Notes under the pieces: generated by a model | What the model was told of the DNA's origin: nothing | Seen by the model: only the letters and a program-made list of their open reading frames with translations | Databases searched by the model: none | Shown here: in pieces, positions 9,778-17,719 of the stretch | How positions within the stretch are numbered: position 1 is the stretch's first letter | Layout: each line of letters begins with the position of its first letter | Assembly (NCBI RefSeq): GCF_008373755.1 | Contig: NZ_VUJV01000003.1 | Coordinates: 1,240,001-1,304,000 of the forward strand | DNA: 64,000 nt | Source: Nocardioides humilatus | Lineage (GTDB): Bacteria; Actinomycetota; Actinomycetes; Propionibacteriales; Nocardioidaceae | Direction: 5' to 3' | Position numbers and translations under genes: made by a program

Positions 9778-9814
9778 GAATTGGTTGGGTTTCGCCCAGA
9801 AACCCAACCAATTC
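9778..9814. terminator. AT-rich perfect stem-loop after the L,D-transpeptidase gene
   Basis: Two perfect 16-bp arms (GAATTGGTTGGGTTTC at 9778-9793 and its reverse complement at 9799-9814) surround a 5-nt loop. The arms are far richer in A+T than the surroundings. The stem is followed by CCTTGTT, a weak T tract, so it may terminate the upstream transcript. It could equally be a dispersed REP-like element; no second copy is seen in this window. Confidence 0.7.
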
Positions 9815-9844
9815 CCTTGTTGCGCGGGGAAAACGCGCACCCGC

Positions 9845-9871
9845 TGTCACAACCTCCTCGGTCGCGGTGTC
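9845..9871 (+). promoter_or_regulatory. Candidate ECF41 (SigJ-type) promoter
   Basis: TGTCACA (9845-9851), 16 bp, then TGTC (9868-9871) matches the ECF41 consensus TGTCACA-N16-CGTC recalled from published work, with one mismatch. It lies 32 bp before the start of the carboxymuconolactone decarboxylase-like gene that precedes the ECF41 sigma gene, the position expected for the cognate target promoter. Confidence 0.75.
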
Positions 9872-9898
9872 TTCATGCCGACACCCCGACCGAGGAGG
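9853..9898. repeat. Inverted repeat overlapping the ECF41 promoter and the ribosome-binding site
   Basis: Arms 9853-9871 and 9880-9898 are 19 bp each and complementary except at one position, with an 8-nt centre. The left arm contains the -10 element. The right arm contains the GAGGAGG ribosome-binding site of the gene at 9904. If transcription starts just after the -10 element, the left arm is not in the mRNA, so a DNA operator is more likely than an RNA hairpin. Confidence 0.7.
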
Positions 9899-9903
9899 AA
9901 ATC

Positions 9904-10494
9904 ATGAGCACCACCCGCATCCCCGCCGCCGAGATCACCGGCTTCAAGGGCGCGCTGTTCACCCGCATGATCAAGAAGACGCTCGGCCAGGTGCCCACGT
10001 CGCTCGGCGTCTACTGGCACAACCAGAAGGTGCTGATGGCGATGGGCGGCCTGGGCGGCAAGCTGAAGAAGTGGAACGCCTGCGACGAGGGCCTCAAGAC
10101 CTTCGCGCACATGGCGGTCGCGTCGTTCATCGGCTGCACCTGGTGCCTCGACTACAACTACTTCGAGGCACACAACAAGAACCTGGATCTCGACAAGGCC
10201 CGCGAGGTCCCGCGGTGGCGTGAGTCGGACGTCTTCACCCCGCTCGAGCGCGAGGTCCTCGCCTACGCCGAGGCGATGAGCGACACCCCGGTCACCGTCA
10301 CCGACGAGATGGTCGAGAGCCTGCGCGTGCAGCTGGGCAACGCGGCGATGGTCGAGCTGACCGCGGTCATCGCGTTCGCCAACTTCACCACGCGGCCCAA
10401 CGTGGCGCTCGCGATCGAGTCGGACGGCTTCGCCGCCGCCTGCGGGCTCAAGCCGCTGGCTGAACCCCTCACCGCCGGGGCCGTACGGTCGTGA
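9904..10494 (+). CDS. Carboxymuconolactone decarboxylase (AhpD-like) family protein, ECF41 partner
   Basis: A 196-residue protein of the AhpD/CMD fold with the redox pair CTWC (C78, C81) in the helix characteristic of the family. It probably acts as a cytoplasmic thiol-dependent peroxidase or decarboxylase; the substrate cannot be read from the sequence. The start is fixed by GAGGAGG 5 nt before ATG. It is translationally coupled to the sigma gene (GTGA overlap). ECF41 sigma factors are typically encoded next to such genes and control them. Confidence 0.85.
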   Translation: MSTTRIPAAEITGFKGALFTRMIKKTLGQVPTSLGVYWHNQKVLMAMGGLGGKLKKWNACDEGLKTFAHMAVASFIGCTWCLDYNYFEAHNKNLDLDKAREVPRWRESDVFTPLEREVLAYAEAMSDTPVTVTDEMVESLRVQLGNAAMVELTAVIAFANFTTRPNVALAIESDGFAAACGLKPLAEPLTAGAVRS

Positions 10495-11387
10495 TCGTGA
10501 CCCCCCGATCACCCGGTACGGCGGACCCGTTCGTCGAGCACCGCAGCCTGCTCTTCACCGTCGCCTACGAGATGCTCGGCTCGGCCGCCGACGCCGAGGA
10601 CGTGGTGCAGGAGAGCTGGCTGCGGTGGTCGGCCGTCGACCACTCCGAGGTGCGTGATCCGCGCGCCTACCTGGTCCGTGTGGTGACGCGGCAGTCGCTC
10701 AACCGGCTGCGGTCGCTGTCGCGCCGCAGGGAGGAGTACGTCGGCGAGTGGCTCCCCGAGCCGCTCCTGACCTCCCCCGACGTGGCCGATGACGTCGAGC
10801 TCGCCGACAGCGTCTCCATCGCGATGCTCACCGTGCTCGAGACCCTCGGGCCGGCCGAGCGGGCGGTCTTCGTGCTGCGCGAGGTCTTCGACACTCCCTA
10901 CGACGAGATCGCGGAGGCGGTCGGGAAGTCAGCGGCCGCCGTACGCCAGATCGCGCACCGGGCCAAGGAGCACGTCGCCGCCCGCCGACCGCGGATGCAG
11001 GTCGAACGCGCCGAGCAGGAGGCCGCCGTGGAGCGGTTCCTCGCGGCGGTCCAGGGTGGCGACATGCAGGCGCTGCTCGAGGTACTCGCGCCCGACGTCG
11101 TCATGGTCGCCGACGGCGGCGGCATCGCCAACGCCGCGCGCAAGCCGATCAACGGCGCGGAGAAGGTCGCCCTCTTCCTGGGCACCGCGGCACGCCTCAA
11201 CATCGAGTTCACCGGACTGCCGATCTCGATCAACGGCCGGCCGGGCGCGCGGCTCGACATCCCGTTCGACGGCTCGACCACCGCCCTCAGCTTCGTGGTC
11301 GAGGACGGCCGGATCTCGCGGATCTACGCGATGCGCAACCCGCAGAAGCTGCAGCGGCTCGACGAGGAGACCGCCCTGCAGCGCTGA
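10491..11387 (+). CDS. sigJ: ECF41-group RNA polymerase sigma factor (SigJ-like)
   Basis: A 298-residue sigma factor with region 2 (about 12-75, FVEHRSLLFTVAYEMLG), region 4 (about 115-165) and a C-terminal SnoaL-like extension. All three ECF41 hallmarks are visible: WLPEP in the linker, DGGG in the C-terminal domain and NPQKL near the end. In this group the extension replaces an anti-sigma factor and modulates activity in cis. GTG start overlapping the upstream stop. The likely target is the promoter at 9845-9871. Confidence 0.93.
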   Translation: MIVTPRSPGTADPFVEHRSLLFTVAYEMLGSAADAEDVVQESWLRWSAVDHSEVRDPRAYLVRVVTRQSLNRLRSLSRRREEYVGEWLPEPLLTSPDVADDVELADSVSIAMLTVLETLGPAERAVFVLREVFDTPYDEIAEAVGKSAAAVRQIAHRAKEHVAARRPRMQVERAEQEAAVERFLAAVQGGDMQALLEVLAPDVVMVADGGGIANAARKPINGAEKVALFLGTAARLNIEFTGLPISINGRPGARLDIPFDGSTTALSFVVEDGRISRIYAMRNPQKLQRLDEETALQR

Positions 11388-11391
11388 GCGG

Positions 11392-12009
11392 TCAGCCCAG
11401 ACCGGCCTGGCGGATGACGTCGTCGACGATGTCGGCGGCCTGCTCGACGCTGATGCCGGGCGCGGCGTAGGCGTTGATCGTCCGGCCGTCGATGACCCGC
11501 TGGCACTGGACCTGGAAGGGCGGCTGGTTCTGCGCCTTGGCCTCGGTCTGCCACTTGCCGATGCACACCGAGTCGCCCTGCTTCACGACGTCGGTGGTCG
11601 ACTGGGAGTTGGCCGACATCTGCGGCGGGACCGGCGGTCCGTCCTGGAGGAACAACCCGGACTCACCGTTGTAGATCGTGACCGCGACCTGGGCCGTCAG
11701 GTCGGGCGTGGAGTAGATGCCGACAGCCACGTCGGTGCCGAACGCTTCAGCGAGGGTCTCGCCGCCGTAGGCCTCCACCTGGTCGGCGAGCTCCTGGTAC
11801 TGCGGGTCGATCGAGGCGATCGGGACGAGCCCGCCGTTGAGGAGCGTGTCGGGCAGCAGGTCCGCCGGCGACCCGAGCTGAGGCTTCGCGTCCTGGGGCG
11901 CCTCGGCCTCGTCACCGGTCCACTCGGGGAGTCCGACGGCGAATCCGAAGACTCCACCGAGCAGCATGACTCCGGTGGCGGCACCGGCGAGCGTGGAACG
12001 CAAAGGCAT
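11392..12009 (-). CDS. Membrane-anchored hypothetical protein
   Basis: A 205-residue protein with one N-terminal hydrophobic segment (about residues 5-28) and an extracytoplasmic remainder holding two cysteines (VCIGKW and VQCQRV) that could form a disulfide. The later part alternates short strand-like segments. No family is recognised with confidence. It converges on sigJ with only 4 bp between the stops. Confidence 0.75.
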   Translation of the reverse strand: MPLRSTLAGAATGVMLLGGVFGFAVGLPEWTGDEAEAPQDAKPQLGSPADLLPDTLLNGGLVPIASIDPQYQELADQVEAYGGETLAEAFGTDVAVGIYSTPDLTAQVAVTIYNGESGLFLQDGPPVPPQMSANSQSTTDVVKQGDSVCIGKWQTEAKAQNQPPFQVQCQRVIDGRTINAYAAPGISVEQAADIVDDVIRQAGLG

Positions 12010-12067
12010 TCGGCAATCATGCCGCTCGCGCCGAGAACGGCCGCGCCCGGGTCAGGGGACGGACGTC

Positions 12068-12706
12068 TCAGAGCTCCGCGCCGTCGGCCAACCGTCGGTA
12101 GTCGAGACCGGCCGCACCGAGGAACCGGCCGAAGTGGTTGTCGGCGATCGCGAGCCCGGCGTCGGAGTAGACCCGGTCGTGGATCGCGACGTTGCGCGGA
12201 GCACCGACCGAGCGGGCGAAGTCGATGCCCTCGGCGACCTTCATCCACGGGGCACACACCGGCGCCAGGAGCACGTCGACCGGCCGGTCGGGCCCCGTCA
12301 GCGCATCGCCCGGGTGGAAGACGGTGGTGTCGCCGAGGGTGAGCAGGTAGCCGCTGTTGTCGAAGCGCTGCATCTCCGGGTGGATCACCGCGTGCAGCTC
12401 ACCGACCGCCGTCACGGGGATGCCGGCGGGCGCGAAGGCCTCCCCCGGTCCGACGATCGTCACCCGCTCGGCGAGGTCGGGGGCGCCCTCGCGGATCTGG
12501 GCGGCCACCGCGGCGATCGTGAAGATCGGCGCGTCCGTCGCGCGCAGGTGGGCGGCGTCGTAGTGGTCGGGGTGCTCGTGGGTGATGAGCACCGCATCGG
12601 CACCGTCGGTCGCGCCCGGCGCGGTGAAGACACCGGGGTCGAGCACGATCACGGCGCCGTCGTGCTCGATGCGGATGCAGGAGTGACCGAGCTTCGTCAG
12701 ACGCAT
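12068..12706 (-). CDS. MBL-fold metal-dependent hydrolase
   Basis: A 212-residue metallo-beta-lactamase-fold protein of the UlaG-like type. The metal motif reads ITHEHPDHYD, with later metal-ligand candidates in VFHPGDAL and AIHDRVYSD. The start MRLTKLGHSCIRI is typical of these hydrolases; the longer frame upstream lies antisense to another gene and is rejected. Substrate unknown. It is 23 bp from the antiporter stop and may be co-transcribed with it. Confidence 0.88.
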   Translation of the reverse strand: MRLTKLGHSCIRIEHDGAVIVLDPGVFTAPGATDGADAVLITHEHPDHYDAAHLRATDAPIFTIAAVAAQIREGAPDLAERVTIVGPGEAFAPAGIPVTAVGELHAVIHPEMQRFDNSGYLLTLGDTTVFHPGDALTGPDRPVDVLLAPVCAPWMKVAEGIDFARSVGAPRNVAIHDRVYSDAGLAIADNHFGRFLGAAGLDYRRLADGAEL

Positions 12707-12729
12707 GCCGCTCACGTTAGCTGCGGTCG

Positions 12730-14601
12730 TCAGGCGGTGAGGTGGTGCACGTAGCACCAGCGCCAGTCCTCGCCGGGCTCCACCGACCGCATCACCGGGT
12801 GCGCGGTCTCGTGGAAGTGAGCGGTGGCGTGGCGGTGGGGTGAGGAGTCGCAGCACCCGACGGTGCCGCAGGTCAGGCACATGCGGAGCGACACCCAGCG
12901 ACTGCCGATCTTGATGCACTCCGGGCATCCGTTGAGCGCCTCGGGCTCGAAGAGCGGGGCGCTGAGCAGGTGGTCGCACGCCGCTCCGCTGGGTCGACTC
13001 ACCCGCACCGCCTCCACGTCCGCACGTTCTTCCTCGGCTGCATCCAGCATCGACTCCTCGATGTCGAGCATCGCGAGCACGTCGCTCACGACCTCCGACG
13101 CCACGGCGCCGGTCGACCGGATCTCCAGGACCCGGCCCCGCTCGGCGTCGATCATCTCCTGCCGCACGCGGGAGTAGAGCGCCGCCGGGCTCTCCTCGCC
13201 AGCAGTGGTGCCGAGCCGCTCCCAGGCCGCGAAGTTGCGCTGCTCGATCCGCTGGCGGATGAGGTCGGCGACGCCGTACGGGTCATCGCCGTCGAGCTCC
13301 TCGAGGACCTGGTGGCTGGCCTTGGAGGCCTGCTGCAACAAGGTGGCCCGCGCCAGAGCGTCGTCCATCGGGTCGGGCGAGGGCACGCGCAGTCGACGCG
13401 CGAGCCACCCCAGGCTCATCCCTTGGAGGAGGAGCGTGCCGGCCACCACGGTGAACGCGATCATCAGCAGCACCTCGCGGTGATCGACGTCCTCCGGGAT
13501 GACGAAGGCCGCGGCGAGCGTGACCACACCGCGCATGCCGGCCCACCCGATCAAGAAGGTGTACGACGCCGGCGGCCGTTGTCCGGTGACCGGATCGGGC
13601 CCGGGGCGGATCAGCAGGTAGCGAGCCGCGAACACCCAGGCCATCCGCAGCACGATCACCGCACCGAGGGTCGCGAGGCAGACCCCGACGATCGTGCCGG
13701 TCGGGAGCGCGCTGGCGCGCACCTCGTCGACCAGCCAGCGCGCCTGGAGCCCGATGAGGAGGAACACCGTGTTCTCGAGCATGAAGGCCAACGTGCGCCA
13801 GTTCATCCGCTCGGCGATCCGGGACTGGGCGGTCTGCAGGATCGGCGCCTTGTGGCCGAGGAGCAGCCCGGCCACGACCACGGCGACGACACCGGACGCC
13901 TCGATCTTCTCGGCGGCGATGTAGGCGGCGTAGGGGATGACGAGGGAGATGCCCGTGTCGAGGAGCGGGTCGGTGACGTGCCGGCGGATCTTCGCGATGA
14001 GGAGGAACGTCGCGAAGCCGACGAGGAGTCCGCCGCCGGCCGCGACGACGAAGTCGAGACCGATCTCCCAGGCCGGCGCCATCGCGCCGGCGGCGCCGAT
14101 CGAGGCGATGGCAGTGCGCAGCGCCACCAGCGCGGTCGCGTCGTTGAGCAGCGACTCGCCCTCGAGGATCGTGACGACCCGCCGCGGCAGGCCGATCCGC
14201 CGGCCGATCGCCGTGGCGGCGACGGCGTCGGGCGGTGCGACGACCGCGCCGATCGCGAAGGCGGCCGGCCAGCCGACCTCGGGAAGGATCGCGTGGACCA
14301 CGATCGCGGCGCCGATGGTCGTGAAAGCGACCAGGCCCACCGACAGCAGCAGGATCGGGCGCCTGTTGGCGTTGAAGTCGACGAGCGAGGTGCCGATCGC
14401 CGCCGCGTAGAGGAGCGGCGGCAGCAGCCCGAGCAGCACGACCTCGGGTTCGAGGTGGATCGTCGGGACACCGGGGACGTAGGACCCGGCCCAGCCGACG
14501 AGGATCAGCGGGATGGGCGGCGCGAAGCCCACGCGACCCGCGATCGCGGTGACCGCGAGCACGGTGACGGCGACGGCAACGAGCAGGAACGCGATCTCCA
14601 C
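12730..14601 (-). CDS. CPA1 Na+/H+ antiporter with C-terminal UBP-type zinc finger
   Basis: A 623-residue protein. Residues 1 to about 410 form a multi-helix NhaP-type antiporter, with the buried acidic motif in VVAPPDAVAATA and the FMLENTVFLLIGL segment. A cytoplasmic tail of about 130 residues follows, then a UBP zinc finger (about 540-623) whose ligands are visible: CDH, CPEC, CLTCGTVGCC and a run of His residues ending WCYVHH. The finger is a eukaryotic ubiquitin-binding fold; in bacteria it may sense a C-terminal peptide or a ligand. Confidence 0.9.
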   Translation of the reverse strand: MEIAFLLVAVAVTVLAVTAIAGRVGFAPPIPLILVGWAGSYVPGVPTIHLEPEVVLLGLLPPLLYAAAIGTSLVDFNANRRPILLLSVGLVAFTTIGAAIVVHAILPEVGWPAAFAIGAVVAPPDAVAATAIGRRIGLPRRVVTILEGESLLNDATALVALRTAIASIGAAGAMAPAWEIGLDFVVAAGGGLLVGFATFLLIAKIRRHVTDPLLDTGISLVIPYAAYIAAEKIEASGVVAVVVAGLLLGHKAPILQTAQSRIAERMNWRTLAFMLENTVFLLIGLQARWLVDEVRASALPTGTIVGVCLATLGAVIVLRMAWVFAARYLLIRPGPDPVTGQRPPASYTFLIGWAGMRGVVTLAAAFVIPEDVDHREVLLMIAFTVVAGTLLLQGMSLGWLARRLRVPSPDPMDDALARATLLQQASKASHQVLEELDGDDPYGVADLIRQRIEQRNFAAWERLGTTAGEESPAALYSRVRQEMIDAERGRVLEIRSTGAVASEVVSDVLAMLDIEESMLDAAEEERADVEAVRVSRPSGAACDHLLSAPLFEPEALNGCPECIKIGSRWVSLRMCLTCGTVGCCDSSPHRHATAHFHETAHPVMRSVEPGEDWRWCYVHHLTA

Positions 14602-14635
14602 GCGCCCATTGTCCCTGTGCCCGCCAGGGAGAGCG

Positions 14636-15259
14636 TCAGCGCCAGAGCAGTCGGAGCAAGCGGGTGGCCCCGTCGACCATGCGCTGGGTGTCGAAACGGT
14701 CGGGGTCGTCGATCAGCAGGCGACCGAAGTGCTCGACGACGGCAAGCATGGCATGGGCGTAGAGGTCGGCGTCGAAGGGCACGCCGTCCTGCTGCTCGCT
14801 GACCCCGGCGATCAGGCCGGCGAAGATCCCGCGCACCTGCTCGCGGTCGGCCTCGATCCGCTGGAGCACGGCGTCGGGCAGCCCATCTGGCGGCTGGAGG
14901 ATCGGGCGCCACGTGTCGGGGTCCTCGCGAACCATCGTGACGAGGCGCTCGATCGCGACCTCGACGAGCGCCGCGGGATCCTTGGGGTCGGGGTCGTCAG
15001 GCAGCGCAGCGAGCAACCGGCCGAACGCCCGCACCTGCTGGCGGTCCAGGAGCGCGGTCAGCAGGTCGCCGAGTCCTTCGAAGGCGCCGTAGACGACCGG
15101 CCGGGTGACCCCGGCCTCTTTCGCGACGGCGTCGACGGACACGCCGCCGTAGCCGTCACGCACGATGACGGCGAGCGCTGCATCCATGAGCTGCTCGCGT
15201 CGTACGTCCATCGGCACCCGGGCCGCATAGGGCCGGCGCTGACGCGGAGGAGCTGACAC
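14636..15259 (-). CDS. TetR-family transcriptional regulator
   Basis: A 207-residue repressor. The N-terminal HTH is clear (RREQLMDAALAVIVRDGYGG, then SVDAVAKEAGVTRPVVYGAF), followed by an all-helical ligand domain. The GTG start at 15259 is used; an ATG at 15211 (MDVRREQ) is possible. It is divergent from the oxygenase gene at 15321, and the perfect palindrome between them is its probable operator and a sign of autoregulation. Ligand unknown. Confidence 0.9.
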   Translation of the reverse strand: MSAPPRQRRPYAARVPMDVRREQLMDAALAVIVRDGYGGVSVDAVAKEAGVTRPVVYGAFEGLGDLLTALLDRQQVRAFGRLLAALPDDPDPKDPAALVEVAIERLVTMVREDPDTWRPILQPPDGLPDAVLQRIEADREQVRGIFAGLIAGVSEQQDGVPFDADLYAHAMLAVVEHFGRLLIDDPDRFDTQRMVDGATRLLRLLWR

Positions 15260-15289
15260 GTCCGAAACCTTAATCGCCTGACCTCTTCC

Positions 15290-15317
15290 CTAATTACTAC
15301 AGATATGTAGTAATTAG
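15290..15317. promoter_or_regulatory. Probable TetR operator
   Basis: Perfect 11-bp arms CTAATTACTAC and GTAGTAATTAG flank a 6-bp centre. The site is strongly AT-rich in a GC-rich region, lies between the divergent tetR and oxygenase genes, and ends 3 bp before the annotated ATG of the oxygenase. That position would block initiation at the oxygenase promoter. Confidence 0.85.
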
Positions 15318-15320
15318 ACC

Positions 15321-16391
15321 ATGGCTCTCCAACTTTCGAAAAGGGCTGCAGACGTGCAGCCCCACGAGGACTACGGCTTCTTCGGACCCGACTCTGTCAC
15401 GTGGAAGGTGTGGTCCTACCCCACCTCGCTCACCATCGGCTTCCAACGCGCGGTGGTCGTGGAGGAGCTCGACCCCGACCTGGTCGCCGCGGTCGACAAG
15501 ACCAGCGACATCTACAAGCGGCCCCGCACGCGCTATGACCGCACGCTGCGCTACTTCGCGATGGTCGCGTTCGGCGGTTCGCGGGAGACCATGAAGGCCG
15601 CCGACGTGCTGGTCAAGATCCACACCAAGGCGATCGGCACCGAGCCCTACGGCGGTGCCCGCTACGACGCCAACAACCCGGCGTCCCAGCTGTGGATCCA
15701 CCTCACCGCGTGGCACTCGATCCTCTACGCCTACGAGAAGTACGGACCGGGACGCCTGTCGAAGGAAGAGGAGGAGCAGTACTGGAGCGAGTGCGCGACC
15801 GCCGCCGAGCTGCAGACCTGCTCGCCCGACGACGTGCCCCGCACCCGCGAGGGGATCCGCGACTACTTCGAGCAGATGCGCCCGCTGCTCTCGGGCAGCG
15901 AGATCGCCGTCAAGGCGATGAACCACCTGCTCCAGGCCGAGGTGATGCTGCCGCCGATGCCGCTCGTGGTGCGGCCCGGTGCCTGGGTGGTCGGCAGGGT
16001 GCTGCGCGCCGGGACCATCGCGACCATGCCTGTCTGGATGCGGGAGATGAGTGGCCTCAAGCAGTGGCGGGTGACCGGCGCTGCCGTCACCGTCTTGCTG
16101 CAGGCCGTGTTTGCCGTCGTCCACTCCAACAAGCGGGCCGAGCTGCTGCTGCTCCGCTTCCTGTCCCCGATGACGGTTCCGGTGGTCGCACCGATCTTCC
16201 TCGGAGTCCCGCCGACCAACGCGGAGGTGGTCACGCCCGCCGAGGGCCGGCGCCGCTACGGCTACGACAAGCCCTCGGAGGCGCACCAGGAGCTGCGCGC
16301 CCGCCAGGAGGCGCGGGTGTTCGGGGAAGGTACGACGCCCAGCGACGAGGGCCTGCTCGAGTCGCAGCCGATCCTCGGGAGGCTTGCCTGA
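15321..16391 (+). CDS. MpaB-type oxygenase (DUF2236 family)
   Basis: A 356-residue member of the family that includes latex-clearing protein and the fungal MpaB oxygenase, which are heme-dependent. It begins close to the conserved DYGFFGPDSVTWKVW segment. Candidate heme or catalytic residues are in YKRPRTRYDRTLRY, VKIHTKAIG and LTAWHSILYAYEKYG. The ATG at 15321 has no ribosome-binding site and abuts the operator, so either the mRNA is leaderless or the start is the GTG at 15354, which has AAGGG 8 nt upstream. It is coupled to a small membrane protein. Substrate unknown. Confidence 0.85.
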   Translation: MALQLSKRAADVQPHEDYGFFGPDSVTWKVWSYPTSLTIGFQRAVVVEELDPDLVAAVDKTSDIYKRPRTRYDRTLRYFAMVAFGGSRETMKAADVLVKIHTKAIGTEPYGGARYDANNPASQLWIHLTAWHSILYAYEKYGPGRLSKEEEEQYWSECATAAELQTCSPDDVPRTREGIRDYFEQMRPLLSGSEIAVKAMNHLLQAEVMLPPMPLVVRPGAWVVGRVLRAGTIATMPVWMREMSGLKQWRVTGAAVTVLLQAVFAVVHSNKRAELLLLRFLSPMTVPVVAPIFLGVPPTNAEVVTPAEGRRRYGYDKPSEAHQELRARQEARVFGEGTTPSDEGLLESQPILGRLA

Positions 16392-16618
16392 TGTCCGACG
16401 TGCGCGAGAACTACGTCTACAAGACGGTCACGAGCGTCATGAACCTCGTGCCGCTCGCGATCGCCGTGGGCATCCCGTACCTCCTGGTCGGGCTCCTCTG
16501 GGCCGTCAACCACGACGACCACCTCGCCGCGCTCGACGGCGGCGACAAGCTGTTCTCCTGGCTCGGCGAGGTCGTCGCCTGGCCGATCCTGATCTTCTGG
16601 GACGTGTCGCTCAGGTAG
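16391..16618 (+). CDS. Small membrane protein coupled to the oxygenase gene
   Basis: A 75-residue protein beginning MSDVRENYVYKT, with two hydrophobic segments (about 18-38 and 55-72). Its ATG overlaps the oxygenase TGA (TGATG), so the two are made together. A role as a membrane anchor or partner for the oxygenase is an inference from this coupling only. Confidence 0.75.
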   Translation: MSDVRENYVYKTVTSVMNLVPLAIAVGIPYLLVGLLWAVNHDDHLAALDGGDKLFSWLGEVVAWPILIFWDVSLR

Positions 16619-16657
16619 CGATCGGGTCTCCGGCGAGCAGGGCCGGCCGGCGCGGCG

Positions 16658-16963
16658 TCAGAACTTGTCGAGGGAGTCGAGAGCGGTCGCGAAGGTGATC
16701 TCGGGCGGCACGGAGGTGTCGCCCCCGATGGTCGGGATGAACGCCTGGAGCTCCGGCGAGGTGAAGAACGCCTCGAAGTTCTCCGCGGTGTCCCACTCGT
16801 CGATGACGAGCACATAGTCGGGACCGACCCCGAACTCGTGGTGGATCGCGCCGGCGGCCTTGCCGCGCTGCGAGATCGCGACGAACTCGTCGCCGCGCGC
16901 GTCGAGCGACTTCTGGAAGAGCTCGACGTCGGCGGCGACCTTGACGGTGACAAGAACGGACAT
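16658..16963 (-). CDS. Small dimeric alpha/beta-barrel protein (ABM-like)
   Basis: A 101-residue protein with the pattern of a ferredoxin-like dimeric barrel: a beta strand (MSVLVTVKV), a helix (ELFQKSLDARGDEFVAIS), HHEFGVGPDYVLVIDEWDT, then a helix with AFFTSPELQAFI. Such folds include antibiotic-biosynthesis monooxygenases and stress-response barrels; no catalytic residue can be assigned here. It converges on the oxygenase unit. Confidence 0.75.
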   Translation of the reverse strand: MSVLVTVKVAADVELFQKSLDARGDEFVAISQRGKAAGAIHHEFGVGPDYVLVIDEWDTAENFEAFFTSPELQAFIPTIGGDTSVPPEITFATALDSLDKF

Positions 16964-17154
16964 GACAACCCCTTCGTTGGCCCGTACGGGCTGAGAAACT
17001 GGACACGAGGAGTTCGCCTGCGGGGGCTGCCCGGATCACTCGGGTGCGAAGTTTCCGGAGCGCTGCCGTCGCGCCGGAGTAGCGTCGCTCACCTAGCCCG
17101 GACTCCTGGGCCATTTTCGGGGACTTCGTTCCATCGCTCGAGGACGGCCCCGCC

Positions 17155-17709
17155 ATGAGAATTCCGCAATTGACCTTCGGCAAGGTCCTGGCCGGCACAG
17201 CAGTGCTGCTGATCTGGACCGGCGGCACGGCCTACGCCGCCGCCACCATCACCGGCGCCGACATCGTCGACGCGACGATCAAGAGCGTCGACGTCGGCGA
17301 CAACTCGGTCGCGTCGGTCGACGTCCTCAACGCCACGCTCACCCAGGCCGACCTGGCCGACGGCTCGGTCGGCTCGAGCGAGGTCACCGACTTCAGCCTG
17401 TCCAACGCGGACGTCGGCGTCCTCTTCGCGCAGGTCTCCGCCAACGGCAACCTGGCGGGCACGGGTGGCGGTGCGGTCTCGGCGATATCAACCTCACCCG
17501 GCACCTACAGGATCAGCTTCGGGCGGCCGATCACAGCCTGTGCGTTCTCGGTCACCCCAGGACCCGCCGGTGCGCTCCTGGACGCCGCGCCGCCGGCGAT
17601 CGCCCAGGTCGGCGAACAGCCGGCCGACCCGTTGCTCGTGTTGGTGCTCCTGTCCGACTTGGAGGGCAACGCGATCAACACCGCGTTCACGCTGGTCGCG
17701 GTCTGCTGA
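17155..17709 (+). CDS. Secreted protein with degenerate GADIVDxxI-type repeats
   Basis: A 184-residue exported protein with a signal peptide (FGKVLAGTAVLLIWTGGTAYA). Residues about 31-85 are an imperfect repeat of Asp, Val, Ser and Ala (ITGADIVDATIKSVDVGDNS...LTQADLADGSVGSSEV), resembling a short beta-solenoid. A C-terminal domain of about 90 residues has two cysteines (ITACAF and the last residue). Such repeat proteins are common at actinobacterial surfaces; function unknown. The 190 bp upstream show no other gene. Confidence 0.75.
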   Translation: MRIPQLTFGKVLAGTAVLLIWTGGTAYAAATITGADIVDATIKSVDVGDNSVASVDVLNATLTQADLADGSVGSSEVTDFSLSNADVGVLFAQVSANGNLAGTGGGAVSAISTSPGTYRISFGRPITACAFSVTPGPAGALLDAAPPAIAQVGEQPADPLLVLVLLSDLEGNAINTAFTLVAVC

Positions 17710-17719
17710 CCGGGAACCG

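Noticed and set aside
9853-9898. RNA hairpin hiding the ribosome-binding site of the ECF41 partner gene
   Set aside because: With the ECF41 promoter at 9845-9871 the left arm would not be transcribed; kept only as a DNA inverted repeat.
12970-14802. 610-codon plus-strand ORF opposite the antiporter
   Set aside because: Shadow of the antiporter gene; biased to Arg, Asp, Gly and Glu without hydrophobic core.
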